A stretch of 64,000 nt of DNA from CAYRAV01 sp964422365. Lineage in GTDB: Bacteria > Bacillota > Clostridia > Lachnospirales > Lachnospiraceae. The position numbers and the translations under genes are program-made. Shown here one piece after another: positions 17,730 to 27,162 of this stretch; within the stretch, counting starts at the first letter, position 1; every line of letters starts with the position of its first letter. The stretch spans positions 1 to 64,000 of the forward strand of contig CAYRAV010000001.1 of the NCBI GenBank assembly GCA_964422365.1, read 5' to 3'. The notes under the pieces were generated by a model, which was not told the origin of the DNA, did not search any database, and saw nothing but the letters and a program-made list of their open reading frames with translations.

Positions 17730-19415
17730 TCAGCAATATAATTTTACATTTTTTGCCAATTCTCTCATTTCTTGTGCACTTTCTAATATTGCATCTGTTA
17801 TTTTTGCCCCGCTTAGAATGCGTGCTAATTCTTTAATAGTATCTTTTTCACTTAATCTTCTTATCTCTGTCTTAGTATGTTGTTCCTGTGCTGTCTTTTC
17901 TATGAGATAATGTGAGTCTGCCATTGCAGCAATTTGTGGTAAATGTGTAATACATATTACTTGATGTTGTGTGGCAATATGTGCCATCTTCTCCGATACC
18001 TTTTGCGCTGTTCTTCCGCTAATTCCCACATCAATTTCATCAAAAATCAAGGTATCAATAGAATCTTCCTCTGCAAGCACAGATTTAATTGCCAGCATAA
18101 TTCTTGACAGTTCACCACCAGATGCTACCTTGCCCAACGGCTTCATGTCTTCACCTGGATTAGTAGATATAATAAATTCAATCTCATCTTTTCCCTGAAT
18201 AGTATATTTGTTCAGTTCTTTCATAGATATCTCAAACTGCACATCAAGAAAATTCAAATCAATTAATGCATCTGTTATTTTCCTCTCCAATATGTCTGAT
18301 TCATGCTTTCTAACTTCTGTTAATTGCATACAATATTTATTCAATATTTGTTCTTTTTTTACTTCTTCTTTTTTTAAATTTTCTATATATATGTCAAAAT
18401 TTCGATAACGCTCCAGTTTTTCCTTTGCTTTTTCACAATAATTTAAAATATCTCCGATAGTGTTACCATATTTCGCTTTTAAATTATGAATCAGATTCAA
18501 TCTTTCTTCTACTTCTAAAAATTCTTCTTGGTTATAATCTACCTCCTCCATATAGTTTTTCAGATCACGCTGAAAGTTAGCTATTAAATCTTCTATCTCT
18601 ATCATCTGTCCTTCTAGAAATTGTAAACTCTCATCAAATTCAATAGATTTATTTAACAATCTTGCTGCTTTTCCAATCTTTTCTTCTACTGAACTTCCAT
18701 TTGCTCCTTCTAATGTTTGATAAATCTCTGACAAGTTTCCTACTATTGTATTTACATTTGACATTTTTTTGTAACATGCCTCTAATTTTTCATCTTCATT
18801 TAGCGTTAATCTTGCACTTTCAATTTCATTTACTTCATATTCCAAAAAAGAAAGTTGTCTGTTGCGCTCTTCTTCAGAAATACCTTTTTCTGTTAACTCT
18901 TTTTTTACTGCAATATATTCCTTATAAGCCTCTTCTACCTTCTCTTTTATTGGCTCTGCCTGCTGCCACGCAAATCTATCCACAATTTCTAAATGCTTAT
19001 TTTTATCTAACAGAGACTGATGTTCATGCTGTCCATGAATATCCATCAATAATACAGATAAAATTTTTAATGTTCCTGCTGTAACAGTTTCTCCATTTAC
19101 CTTACTCATACTTCGGCTTTTCATAATCTTTCTGGAGAGAATAATCTGTCCATCCTCTATTGGTAACTCTAATTCCTGCATTTTTGCTAATACATTTTTA
19201 TCATCCACTTGAAAAATAAGCTCAACTAACGCATAATCCTTGCCTTTTCTAATACAATCAGAAGATACCTTGCCTCCTAATGCAATATTGATAGAGCCCA
19301 AAATAATAGATTTTCCTGCTCCTGTCTCGCCGCTTAAAATATTCAAATGTTCTGTAAAGTCAATATCTATTTCATCTATAATTGCTAAATTTTTTACATG
19401 TAAATTTACTAACAC
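17730..19415 (-). CDS. recN: DNA repair protein RecN
   Basis: RecN is an SMC-like ATPase that acts early at double-strand breaks. It has Walker A SGETGAGKSIILGSI near the N-terminus, two coiled-coil arms, the ABC signature ASGGELSRIMLAIK and Walker B TLIFDEIDVGISG near the C-terminus. A longer frame opens at 19454, but GGAGGA lies 7 nt before a GTG at 19415. That start gives the usual opening VNLHVKNLAIIDEIDIDF (561 residues). In most relatives argR directly precedes recN; here yebC and a Big_2 gene lie between them. Confidence 0.95.
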   Translation of the reverse strand: MLVNLHVKNLAIIDEIDIDFTEHLNILSGETGAGKSIILGSINIALGGKVSSDCIRKGKDYALVELIFQVDDKNVLAKMQELELPIEDGQIILSRKIMKSRSMSKVNGETVTAGTLKILSVLLMDIHGQHEHQSLLDKNKHLEIVDRFAWQQAEPIKEKVEEAYKEYIAVKKELTEKGISEEERNRQLSFLEYEVNEIESARLTLNEDEKLEACYKKMSNVNTIVGNLSEIYQTLEGANGSSVEEKIGKAARLLNKSIEFDESLQFLEGQMIEIEDLIANFQRDLKNYMEEVDYNQEEFLEVEERLNLIHNLKAKYGNTIGDILNYCEKAKEKLERYRNFDIYIENLKKEEVKKEQILNKYCMQLTEVRKHESDILERKITDALIDLNFLDVQFEISMKELNKYTIQGKDEIEFIISTNPGEDMKPLGKVASGGELSRIMLAIKSVLAEEDSIDTLIFDEIDVGISGRTAQKVSEKMAHIATQHQVICITHLPQIAAMADSHYLIEKTAQEQHTKTEIRRLSEKDTIKELARILSGAKITDAILESAQEMRELAKNVKLYC

Positions 19416-19536
19416 TATTCTTCCTCCATTTTTATTTCGTCGTATTGTAAACATATGTTCTTATTCTATTTTATCACAGTTTACTCATTTTTTCAATACT
19501 TTTTTAATTATTTTGTTACTCATTGGTTACAATTCA

Positions 19537-19679
19537 TTACTGTTCACACCTACGGTGCAAACAGTAACAGAATCCAGACTATCATAATTCGCCTTCGGCG
19601 AAAGGCTGGATTCTTGGCTGTTCTATGTTCTTGGCACATAGCTTGACAGCAAGTGTCAAGCTTGTGAGTGAACAGTAAC
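19537..19679. repeat. MITE-like element, family D, with 9-bp flanking duplication
   Basis: The ends TTACTGTTCAC (19537-19547) and GTGAACAGTAA (19668-19678) are perfect 11-bp inverted repeats. TACAATTCA occurs directly on both sides (19528-19536 and 19680-19688), like a target duplication. The interior has three nested hairpins: GAATCCAG/CTGGATTC, TTCGCC/GGCGAA and GCTTGACA/TGTCAAGC. It lies between recN and the Big_2 gene. Confidence 0.75.
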
Positions 19680-19691
19680 TACAATTCAGCT

Positions 19692-19746
19692 ATAAAAAAT
19701 AAAAGTCTATAGAACTTCTGATTTAGCATCATTCGTTCTATAGACT
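19692..19746 (-). terminator. Terminator of the Big_2 gene
   Basis: On the minus strand AGTCTATAGAAC (19746-19735) pairs perfectly with GTTCTATAGACT (19715-19704) and is followed by TTTATTTTTTATA. It sits about 20 nt after the gene. Confidence 0.8.
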
Positions 19747-19764
19747 CTGTTTGATTTACCTATG

Positions 19765-22700
19765 TTAATAAGTATTTGGGATTGGGATAACCCTTACTGT
19801 ACAATATAGCTTTACACCTTTTACAGTTGCAATAATTCTTGTAGTTCCAAATCTTCTTGCTGTAATATTTCCCGAACTATCTACTCTGGCTATTTCTGAA
19901 TTTTCAGATGACCATCTCACTGTAAGGTTGGTATCATCCTCTATCCACAATTGATCTGTACTGTATTGTTCTAATGTAACTGATGTTTTATTTAAGCCAA
20001 CTACTGTAATGGTAATTGTTGCTGATTTTCCACTGGTACCTTTTGCTGTAATTACTGCAATACCTGTATTTCTCGCCTTTACCGTTCCGTCATCATTAAT
20101 TGTAGCAACATAACTGTTGTCACTAGAATATGTAACTTTATCTGTTGTATTAGAAGGAGATATATTAAATGCAACGTTTTGTGAAGTTCCTTTTACCATA
20201 ACTACACTTGTTTCTGTAGCTGTAATATCTGTTATTGGCACTCTTTCAATAACATCAATCACACATTTTGCCTTTTTATTGCTATTATCTTTGGTTTTTA
20301 CTGTAATTGTGGATCGTCCTGCTGATAAAGCAACAACTTTACCACCACTTCCTACTAAAGCTACATCTTTATTGCTGCTTGACCAGCTTAATGATTTTTT
20401 GGTTACATTTTTAGGTTTTATAGTCGCTTTCAATTTATAACTTGCCCCAACATACATTTTTAAATACATTTTATTCAACTTTACACTTGTTGCCTGCCTA
20501 ACTACGGTAATTGTACATTTTGCAGTTTTTCCGCTGCCATCTGTTGTTTTGGCTGTTATTGTACATTTTCCTACCTTTTTACCTGTTACTTTACCTGATG
20601 CATTTACTTTTGCTATGCTGGTGTTAGAAGAAGTCCATTTCACCTTCTTACTCTTAGTTGACTTCACTGTGGCCTTTAATGTTATACTTTTTCCTACACC
20701 TAATGTATAGCTGCTTTTGTTCAATTTTATAGTAGTTACTGGTTTTTCTGTTGGTGTAATTGTTGCTGTTGGCACTGGTGTAATCTCTATTATTTCTATT
20801 ACAGTTACAACACAATTTGCTTCAAGTTTCCCATCTTCTGAAATACAGGTTACTACTGCTGCACCAGCACCGATTCCTTCTACTTTTCCTTCTTCAGAAA
20901 CTGTGACAACTCCTGTGTCAGAAGATTTCCATGTGACATTGGTATTCGTTACTGTTGTTGGTGAAAAAATCGGTTTCAAAGTAAAACTCTCACCTTTTTC
21001 AATCTTTTTAGAGGTGGTATCTAATGTTAAACCTTTGACACTTTGACGTACTGTTACAAAAACATATTCAACATTTCCGCTTTTTGTCTTCACAAAAATA
21101 GTAGTTGTACCCTGGCTGACTCCTGTAATTCTCCCCTCTAAATCTACTGTTGCAATCTCTTCATTTTGAGATGTCCATATCAAACTTGTTTCAGTACTAT
21201 GCACTGGCTGCAATGTATATTTTACTGCATATGTATCACCCACATCTAATGTCAGATCTGTAACATCTAATATGATTCCTGTGGCCTGCTGTGTTACTTT
21301 TATCAGGCATGATGCAACATAACCTTCTTCTGTTACAGCTGTAATATAGGTTTGGCCAACTTTTACGGCTGTAACCATACCTGTATTGTTTACAGATGCA
21401 ATACTTGTATCTAATGAATTCCATGTAATCACTGAAGTAGAATTTTCTGGTAACAAAGTATATTTAATTTCCTTCTGTTCTCCTACGCTTAATGACATTT
21501 CTTTCTCAGCGAAGGTCAATGAAGTACTAGACTGCACTACTGTTAAACGGCACTCCGCTCTTATTTGATCCGAAATGCTTTCTTTTGGCTGTACTGTAAT
21601 ATAAGTGGTTCCTGCTCTCTTTAATGTTACAAGTCCTGTCTCATCTACTGTTGCAATGCTGGTATCTGTTGAAGTCCATACCAAATCTGTAGATGTCGTA
21701 TTTGCAGGTGCTAAAACAGCCTTCAGTCTAACAACTTCTCTATTCAGTTTCACTGTCAGCTGTGTCTGATCCAATGTAATGCCTGTGGCATATTGAACTA
21801 CAGTAATTTTACAAAAAGCAAGTACATAATTATCTGAATTCATTGCTACTAAAGTAGTAGTTCCTGTGCCAACACCAGTGACATCTACATATTTACCTTC
21901 TAAATTTTCAGCAATCTTTGCAATCCTTTCATCTCCAATAGACCAATGTATCACTCCATCACTTGTAGAAGGTGTAATGGATGCTATAATACGTTCCGTA
22001 TCACCTACATTAATAGATGTTTCTGCTTTATTCAATGTAATTGTACTATCTATCGTTGTAACTTTTACACTACAAGTAGCTCTTTTGATAACCTGATTAT
22101 TTTGCTTTAATGAAACAGTGATAATAACATCATTTGTCGTTGTTTTTAAAGCAGTTATCCAGCCTTCTTGTGTAACGGAAACTGTATTCGGATCACTACT
22201 TGACCACTCATAATTATATTCCGGCTTATTACTATAATTAGGCAGTAACTGCAAGGTATCACCAACTTTTAATGATACTTTAGAATTCAAAGAAAAATAA
22301 TCAATTACTCTTACATTAAAGGTAAATCCATTATTTGCGATATCTTCGCCTAATACACTTCTTATTTTGTCATAACTTTGTGGAACTGGTGTAAATGCAA
22401 ATGGAACTGCATTATTAGTAATGCCTAGTGCCTTTAATTCAGCAGTATTAGCATCATAGGAAAGAATAGAGGTGTCCACTGACTGTGCTACAAACCACTC
22501 TTTTAATTCACTAACTGTAATATTCAATGCACTGGCAACATTATATGCATCTCCAATGTTTAATGTTAAATCCGAATTCGGCCGCTTATTCACTACATTC
22601 AGATTGATTGCAATTGGTTCAATGTCACTTTGATTATCTGTATTATTATTCCCCGTACCACTATTTTGTGTTCCTGTATAGATTCCTTCTGGATAAAAAC

Positions 22701-23742
22701 AAACCTGATATTGACCGGAGTTCGCAGTTACCTGTAAATTCTTTGCAGGTGTTCCATCTACCTCTGCCATACGAAAAACTTCTGGCTCTTCTCCAACGTT
22801 TCCAAAAGAATCCCTGACAAATATTTTCTCACTATTGTTACCAAATTTGTAAACAACCCATGATATTCTATCGGTTAATACTTGTGTTGCATTATGTACA
22901 TAATTGATGCCTGTCTCTAACACATCACCACTGTTAATATCAAACCGGCTGCCTTTGTTTCCAGATACTGTAATATTAGGCTGTACATAAACATCTATGG
23001 TATCTCTATCTCCTGTGCCATTTTGTGCAACGATTGTTGTATGCCCTGCACCAATACCTTTTGCAATGACAATCCCATTGTCTGCTTTACTAATTGTAAC
23101 AATATCTTCATTCTTTGATTCCCATGTGATTCCTTCTAGATCTGCACCTTCTATCAACTTCAATTCTCCGCTTCCATAATTTCCTGTATCATCAGGTGCA
23201 ATCATTAATGCAGGAATTTCATCATCCTTATAAATGTATTCAAATTGAAAGTTTTTATCTTCTGTTTTTGCTTTATTAATCAACAATGTCTTCTTTTTGA
23301 CAGTGACATTTAACAGAGCCTGATTGTATGTAGTTCCTGTCGTTTTATTTTTAACTGTTAATATAATCTCTGCTGTTCCTATTTCTTTCGCGTATACAAA
23401 TGGAGCTTTTACTGCAGTTCCTGTGGCTGCAATAGCATTCCCTCCTTCATCACGGAGTTCAACACAATTTTCGCCATTTTGAATAATCCATTCACATTCA
23501 TATTCATCACTTACTACTTCTCCATTTACCATACACTGCAGTCGTTTTCTTTCCTGGGCATATAGTTCAATATAAGTAACAATATCATTTCCACATCGTA
23601 TCTCTACTTGCGGCCTGTTTGTATCATCTGCATCATCATCTGCGGCCATAACTTTCAGATTTACTGGTATATCGAAACTCATTGTAAACACAACAACCAG
23701 CATTAGAAATGCAATTATATTCTTAAATCTTCTCTTTTTCAT
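19765..23742 (-). CDS. Large secreted protein with tandem Big_2 (Ig-like) domains
   Basis: After a basic MKKRRFKN start and a hydrophobic segment the protein has a signal-peptidase site near VMAADD. About ten Ig-like Big_2 repeats (PF02368 type) follow, recognised by patterns such as VTWKSSDTGVVTVSEEGKV and WTSSNTSIAKVNASGKVTG. The first 450 residues are more divergent. A Thr-Pro linker (TPVPTATITPTEKP, near residue 1010) separates repeats, and the last three are lysine-rich. No LPXTG motif, SLH domain or terminal membrane anchor is visible, so it is probably exported and bound otherwise. The frame extends to 23820 within yebC, but AGGAGG precedes the ATG at 23742 (1325 residues). Big_2 domains are often adhesive; its role here is unknown. 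Confidence 0.88.
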   Translation of the reverse strand: MKKRRFKNIIAFLMLVVVFTMSFDIPVNLKVMAADDDADDTNRPQVEIRCGNDIVTYIELYAQERKRLQCMVNGEVVSDEYECEWIIQNGENCVELRDEGGNAIAATGTAVKAPFVYAKEIGTAEIILTVKNKTTGTTYNQALLNVTVKKKTLLINKAKTEDKNFQFEYIYKDDEIPALMIAPDDTGNYGSGELKLIEGADLEGITWESKNEDIVTISKADNGIVIAKGIGAGHTTIVAQNGTGDRDTIDVYVQPNITVSGNKGSRFDINSGDVLETGINYVHNATQVLTDRISWVVYKFGNNSEKIFVRDSFGNVGEEPEVFRMAEVDGTPAKNLQVTANSGQYQVCFYPEGIYTGTQNSGTGNNNTDNQSDIEPIAINLNVVNKRPNSDLTLNIGDAYNVASALNITVSELKEWFVAQSVDTSILSYDANTAELKALGITNNAVPFAFTPVPQSYDKIRSVLGEDIANNGFTFNVRVIDYFSLNSKVSLKVGDTLQLLPNYSNKPEYNYEWSSSDPNTVSVTQEGWITALKTTTNDVIITVSLKQNNQVIKRATCSVKVTTIDSTITLNKAETSINVGDTERIIASITPSTSDGVIHWSIGDERIAKIAENLEGKYVDVTGVGTGTTTLVAMNSDNYVLAFCKITVVQYATGITLDQTQLTVKLNREVVRLKAVLAPANTTSTDLVWTSTDTSIATVDETGLVTLKRAGTTYITVQPKESISDQIRAECRLTVVQSSTSLTFAEKEMSLSVGEQKEIKYTLLPENSTSVITWNSLDTSIASVNNTGMVTAVKVGQTYITAVTEEGYVASCLIKVTQQATGIILDVTDLTLDVGDTYAVKYTLQPVHSTETSLIWTSQNEEIATVDLEGRITGVSQGTTTIFVKTKSGNVEYVFVTVRQSVKGLTLDTTSKKIEKGESFTLKPIFSPTTVTNTNVTWKSSDTGVVTVSEEGKVEGIGAGAAVVTCISEDGKLEANCVVTVIEIIEITPVPTATITPTEKPVTTIKLNKSSYTLGVGKSITLKATVKSTKSKKVKWTSSNTSIAKVNASGKVTGKKVGKCTITAKTTDGSGKTAKCTITVVRQATSVKLNKMYLKMYVGASYKLKATIKPKNVTKKSLSWSSSNKDVALVGSGGKVVALSAGRSTITVKTKDNSNKKAKCVIDVIERVPITDITATETSVVMVKGTSQNVAFNISPSNTTDKVTYSSDNSYVATINDDGTVKARNTGIAVITAKGTSGKSATITITVVGLNKTSVTLEQYSTDQLWIEDDTNLTVRWSSENSEIARVDSSGNITARRFGTTRIIATVKGVKLYCTVRVIPIPNTY

Positions 23743-23773
23743 TCCCCTCGCCTCCTGCGTTTTTCCTATCAAA

Positions 23774-24502
23774 TCATTCATTCCAGTTATGATATACTTC
23801 CTGAACATCATCATCTTCATCCAGTAAGTCTAATGTCTTCTGCATAGATTTAATATCCTTTTCATCTGTTAATTCTACCCATGTCTGTGGTATCATTGTT
23901 ATCTCTGCCTGAGCCATGGAAATTCCTTCGCCTTCCAATGCTTCACGCACAGTACTAAAACTATCCGGATCCGTTAGAATTTCAAAACTATCCTCTTCCT
24001 CTGTAAAATCATCTGCTCCTGCATCTAAAGCCATCATCATCAAATCATCTGCTTCTAATTCACAGTCTTCTTTTGCTACAATAATCTGACCCTTTTTATC
24101 AAACATAAAAGATACACAACCTTGTGTTCCTACATTTCCATTTCCTTTTGTAAAAGCATTTCTTACATTTGAAGCTGTTCTATTTTTATTATCTGTAAGA
24201 GCCACAACAATAATCGCTGTTCCGTTTGGTCCATATCCTTCATATGTAACTTGCTCGTAGTTCACAGAATTAGCATCTCCTGCTGCTTTTTTTATTCCTC
24301 TTTCAATTGTATCATTTGGCATATTGTTTGCTTTCGCTTTTGCAATTACATCCCTTAATCTGCTATTGTTAAGAGGATCAGGCCCGCCCTCTTTCACTGC
24401 AACTGCAATTTCTCTACCAATAATTGTAAATATTTTCCCTTTTGCTGCATCATTTTTCTCTTTTTTGTGTTTAATATTTGCAAATTTTGAATGTCCTGAC
24501 AT
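23774..24502 (-). CDS. yebC: YebC/PmpR-family regulatory protein
   Basis: A 242-residue YebC-family protein with the characteristic start MSGHSKFANIKHKKEKNDAA, then KAKANNMPNDTIERGIKKA and YEGYGPNG. Members have been described as transcription regulators and, more recently, as factors that help ribosomes through difficult sequences such as polyproline. It lies between argR and the Big_2 gene in a minus-strand series. Confidence 0.95.
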   Translation of the reverse strand: MSGHSKFANIKHKKEKNDAAKGKIFTIIGREIAVAVKEGGPDPLNNSRLRDVIAKAKANNMPNDTIERGIKKAAGDANSVNYEQVTYEGYGPNGTAIIVVALTDNKNRTASNVRNAFTKGNGNVGTQGCVSFMFDKKGQIIVAKEDCELEADDLMMMALDAGADDFTEEEDSFEILTDPDSFSTVREALEGEGISMAQAEITMIPQTWVELTDEKDIKSMQKTLDLLDEDDDVQEVYHNWNE

Positions 24503-24610
24503 CCTTCATTCTCCTTTATCCTGTTATTTTCTCTTTTTCATAATATCACTATTTTTGTTTTCTTACAACCCCAAACAAAATGAAAATATAATCCTGCCTT
24601 CATTTTGCCA

Positions 24611-25063
24611 TCATTTCTGTAATAACTTGCTAATTTCTCCCATCACATTCTCAACCTGACTGTTGTCACGTATTGCACACATCACGGTATCATCACCTGC
24701 AATGCATCCTACTATTCCATTTAAATCCAACGCATCCAATGAAGCAGCCACTGCCATTGCCATACCTGAAATTGTCTTTACCACCAAAATGTTTTGTGCT
24801 TTATCCATAGAAATAAATCCAGATTTTAAAATTTGAACATATTTTGTATACATCTCTGCTTCTGGTGTCTTTAATACAATATATTTTTGTTTTGTTCCAT
24901 CTACTGATATTTTACTCAGCTTTAATTCCCGGATATCTCTTGAGACAGTGGCTTGTGTGACATTATATCCTGCCGCTACTAATCTGTCTGCCAATTCCTC
25001 TTGTGTCTCAATATCATGCTGGCTGATTAATTCTATGATTTTTGCTTGTCTTGCAATTTTCAT
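24611..25063 (-). CDS. argR: Arginine repressor ArgR
   Basis: ArgR is the hexameric arginine-sensing repressor/activator. The N-terminal winged helix contains RQAKIIELISQHDIETQEEL and TQATVSRDIRELKLSKI. The C-terminal oligomerisation and arginine-binding domain has GCIAGDDTVMCAIRD. A TTG at 25078 extends the frame, but TTTGGAG lies 9 nt before the ATG at 25063, giving 150 residues, the usual size. It starts just after nadK. Confidence 0.95.
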   Translation of the reverse strand: MKIARQAKIIELISQHDIETQEELADRLVAAGYNVTQATVSRDIRELKLSKISVDGTKQKYIVLKTPEAEMYTKYVQILKSGFISMDKAQNILVVKTISGMAMAVAASLDALDLNGIVGCIAGDDTVMCAIRDNSQVENVMGEISKLLQK

Positions 25064-25081
25064 ATCATCACGCTCCAAATC

Positions 25082-25951
25082 TTACCCGATTTTTTTTCGA
25101 AAAATGTGAAAAAAATTACTTTCTGTTAATTTAATAATCTTTGTGTCTTTTTTTGATTTTTTTATAGTAATATAATCTCCAGTTACCATATGATTCAAAA
25201 TCTGTCCATCCATTACAATGACAGATTCATCAATTTGCATTTCTTTAGAGCTTCCAATTTCCAGACGAATAACATCTTCAGCCCTTACTACAAGACTTCT
25301 ATTATTTAATGAATGTGGACAAATCGGTGTAATGCTGACAGCCTGAAGTTCTGACACCATAACTGGTCCTCCTGATGACAAGTTATATCCTGTAGAACCC
25401 GTTGGTGTAGAGACAATGACACCATCTGCCCGATATGTAGCAGCCAGTTCTTCATTCACAAATACCTTCACTGTAATTAGATGACAAAAGCCTCCTTTAC
25501 TAATAACAAAATCATTTAATGCAGCACCACAAAAAATCTCTTTTCCCTTACACACAGAACTGCCTTCTATCATCATACGGCTTTCCACATCATATGAATC
25601 TGCAATTAATGCATCCAATGCATTCTGAACATTTTGTTTTTCTATCTCTGCCAAAAATCCAAGTGTGCCGAGATTGACTCCCAATATTGGTATGTCTCTG
25701 GCAATCAAATCATGTGCCGCCTGTATCATGGTACCATCACCGCCTAATACAATTACTGCCTCTGTATCTTCACTAATTTCTTTTTCTTCTGTACGCTTTG
25801 TGTTTTTCTTATTTTCACCTTCGTTTGTCAGTCTATAATCTTTTGTAATAATACATTCCTTCTTTTTCTCTTCCAAATATTTCTTGATAAAAGAAGCAAA
25901 TTCATACTTTTTATCCTTTGTGCTATTGCTAATAATACAAAATTTTTCCAT
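25082..25951 (-). CDS. nadK: NAD kinase
   Basis: NadK phosphorylates NAD to NADP. The protein has the GGDGT motif (VLGGDGTMIQAAHDL), GVNLGTLGFLAEI and the NE/D-type and TPTGSTGYNLSSGGP motifs. The ATG at 25951 has AAAGGTG 6 nt upstream and is preferred over the in-frame upstream ATG at 25969. An approximately 20-residue charged insert (ENKKNTKRTEEKEISED) precedes the GGDG motif. Its place between tlyA and argR is conserved in Clostridia. Confidence 0.95.
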   Translation of the reverse strand: MEKFCIISNSTKDKKYEFASFIKKYLEEKKKECIITKDYRLTNEGENKKNTKRTEEKEISEDTEAVIVLGGDGTMIQAAHDLIARDIPILGVNLGTLGFLAEIEKQNVQNALDALIADSYDVESRMMIEGSSVCKGKEIFCGAALNDFVISKGGFCHLITVKVFVNEELAATYRADGVIVSTPTGSTGYNLSSGGPVMVSELQAVSITPICPHSLNNRSLVVRAEDVIRLEIGSSKEMQIDESVIVMDGQILNHMVTGDYITIKKSKKDTKIIKLTESNFFHIFRKKIG

Positions 25952-26018
25952 ATCAGACACCTTTCTCATTCTAAAAGCTTATCATTCTCTATATGTTATT
26001 ATTCCTATTCATTATTAT

Positions 26019-26095
26019 AGTTGCAGTTCAGCCATGCCATTTCTATCTTATTTTTTAGTACAAAGCACAATCATTTCTAAATGGCGAACTATTAC
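26019..26095. repeat. Family A repeat, short copy
   Basis: GCAGTTCAGCCATGCCATT opens the copy and GGCGAACTATTAC closes it as an imperfect inverted repeat. The interior shares TCTTATTTTTT and CAAAGCACA with the copy at 2191. It is directly followed by the family C repeat at 26125. Confidence 0.55.
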
Positions 26096-26124
26096 AAAAC
26101 CTCCATGCATCCTTACAGTGTGTT

Positions 26125-26192
26125 TGAAAGTTATGAGATGCATGTCGGAATACCTGAATTCAGTTTTTTGCTAAAGCAAAAAGGTACTTTCA
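26125..26192 (+). repeat. Family C repeat, copy 1
   Basis: Starts TGAAAGTTATGAGATGCATG and ends GGTACTTTCA. An internal hairpin (TTTTTTGCTAAAGCAAAAA) is present. It is preceded by CAAAACCTCCATGCATCCTTA, also found before the copy at 46699, and by the family B word GTGTGTTTGAAA. Confidence 0.7.
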
Positions 26193-26226
26193 TAGAAAAA
26201 TTATAAATTGGCTAAATGGCAACTCA

Positions 26227-27162
26227 TTATAAGCTTTTATGTGCTCTTTCAACAATCTCTCTTATATCAATATTATAATTTTCTCTGATTGTTTCCATTT
26301 TCTGATTTGGTGTTAACTCATTTTCTAATAGTATCTGTTCCTTTGTGAATGTTTCTTCCTGAGACAAATTTTCATGAAACTTACTATTTTCTATACCATT
26401 GCCAAAATTCTTTAACTCCTTGCCTGCTTTTTCACCTTTTTTGATATGTAACAGATACTCTATGTTTCCTTCTGGTCCCTTTATTGGTGAAAAATCAAGC
26501 TTAATCGGCATAAAACCTATTATGGCAGCATATTCTACAATCTTTATGATCACTTCCCTGTGAACACTTTTTTGTCTTACCACACCTTTTTTTCCAACTT
26601 TTTCCCGCCCTGCTTCAAACTGCGGCTTAATCAGACAAACAATTTCGCCATTATCTGCTAATAAATCTCTTGCTGGCTCTAGTACCTTTGTTAATGAAAT
26701 AAAGGAAACATCAATAGATGCAAACTGTATCTTTTCTGGAATATCTTTTGGTGTTACATACCGAATATTAGTCTTTTCCATACAGATTACCCGCTGATCC
26801 TGACGCAATTTCCATGCAAGCTGATTAGTTCCCACATCAACAGAATACACCTTTACCGCACCATTTTGTAACATACAATCTGTAAAACCTCCTGTGGATG
26901 AACCAATATCCATACAGACTTTTCCATCTACAGAAACTCCATACTGCTCAATAGCTTTTTCCAGTTTATATCCTCCACGGCTGACATATTTCATTGGCTT
27001 GCCTTTGATTACAATATCTACACCTTCTGAAAACATTGAGCCCGCTTTATCTTCTCTCTGTTCCTCTACAAATACATTTCCTGACATAATAATGGCTTTT
27101 GCTTTTTCCCTTGTTTCTGCCAATCCTCTTTTTACTAATAATATGTCTAATCGTTCTTTCAT
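26227..27162 (-). CDS. tlyA: TlyA-family 2'-O-ribose rRNA methyltransferase
   Basis: This protein has an N-terminal S4 RNA-binding domain (RLDILLVKRGLAETREKAK) and an FtsJ-like methyltransferase domain with the SAM motif DIGSSTGGFTDCML. TlyA methylates rRNA cytidines and underlies capreomycin sensitivity in mycobacteria. The 311-residue length exceeds the usual approximately 270, with an extra polar C-terminal stretch of about 55 residues after LLHIKKG. The start overlaps the dxs stop by 4 nt, so the two are coupled. Confidence 0.93.
   Translation of the reverse strand: MKERLDILLVKRGLAETREKAKAIIMSGNVFVEEQREDKAGSMFSEGVDIVIKGKPMKYVSRGGYKLEKAIEQYGVSVDGKVCMDIGSSTGGFTDCMLQNGAVKVYSVDVGTNQLAWKLRQDQRVICMEKTNIRYVTPKDIPEKIQFASIDVSFISLTKVLEPARDLLADNGEIVCLIKPQFEAGREKVGKKGVVRQKSVHREVIIKIVEYAAIIGFMPIKLDFSPIKGPEGNIEYLLHIKKGEKAGKELKNFGNGIENSKFHENLSQEETFTKEQILLENELTPNQKMETIRENYNIDIREIVERAHKSL

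Noticed and set aside
20117..21046. Long plus-strand ORFs opposite the Big_2 gene
   Set aside because: They are antisense shadows of Thr- and Val-rich repeats; no SD and no recognisable domains.
23743..23820. Upstream start of the Big_2 gene inside yebC
   Set aside because: The ATG at 23742 has AGGAGG upstream and leads directly into the signal peptide; the extension has no SD.
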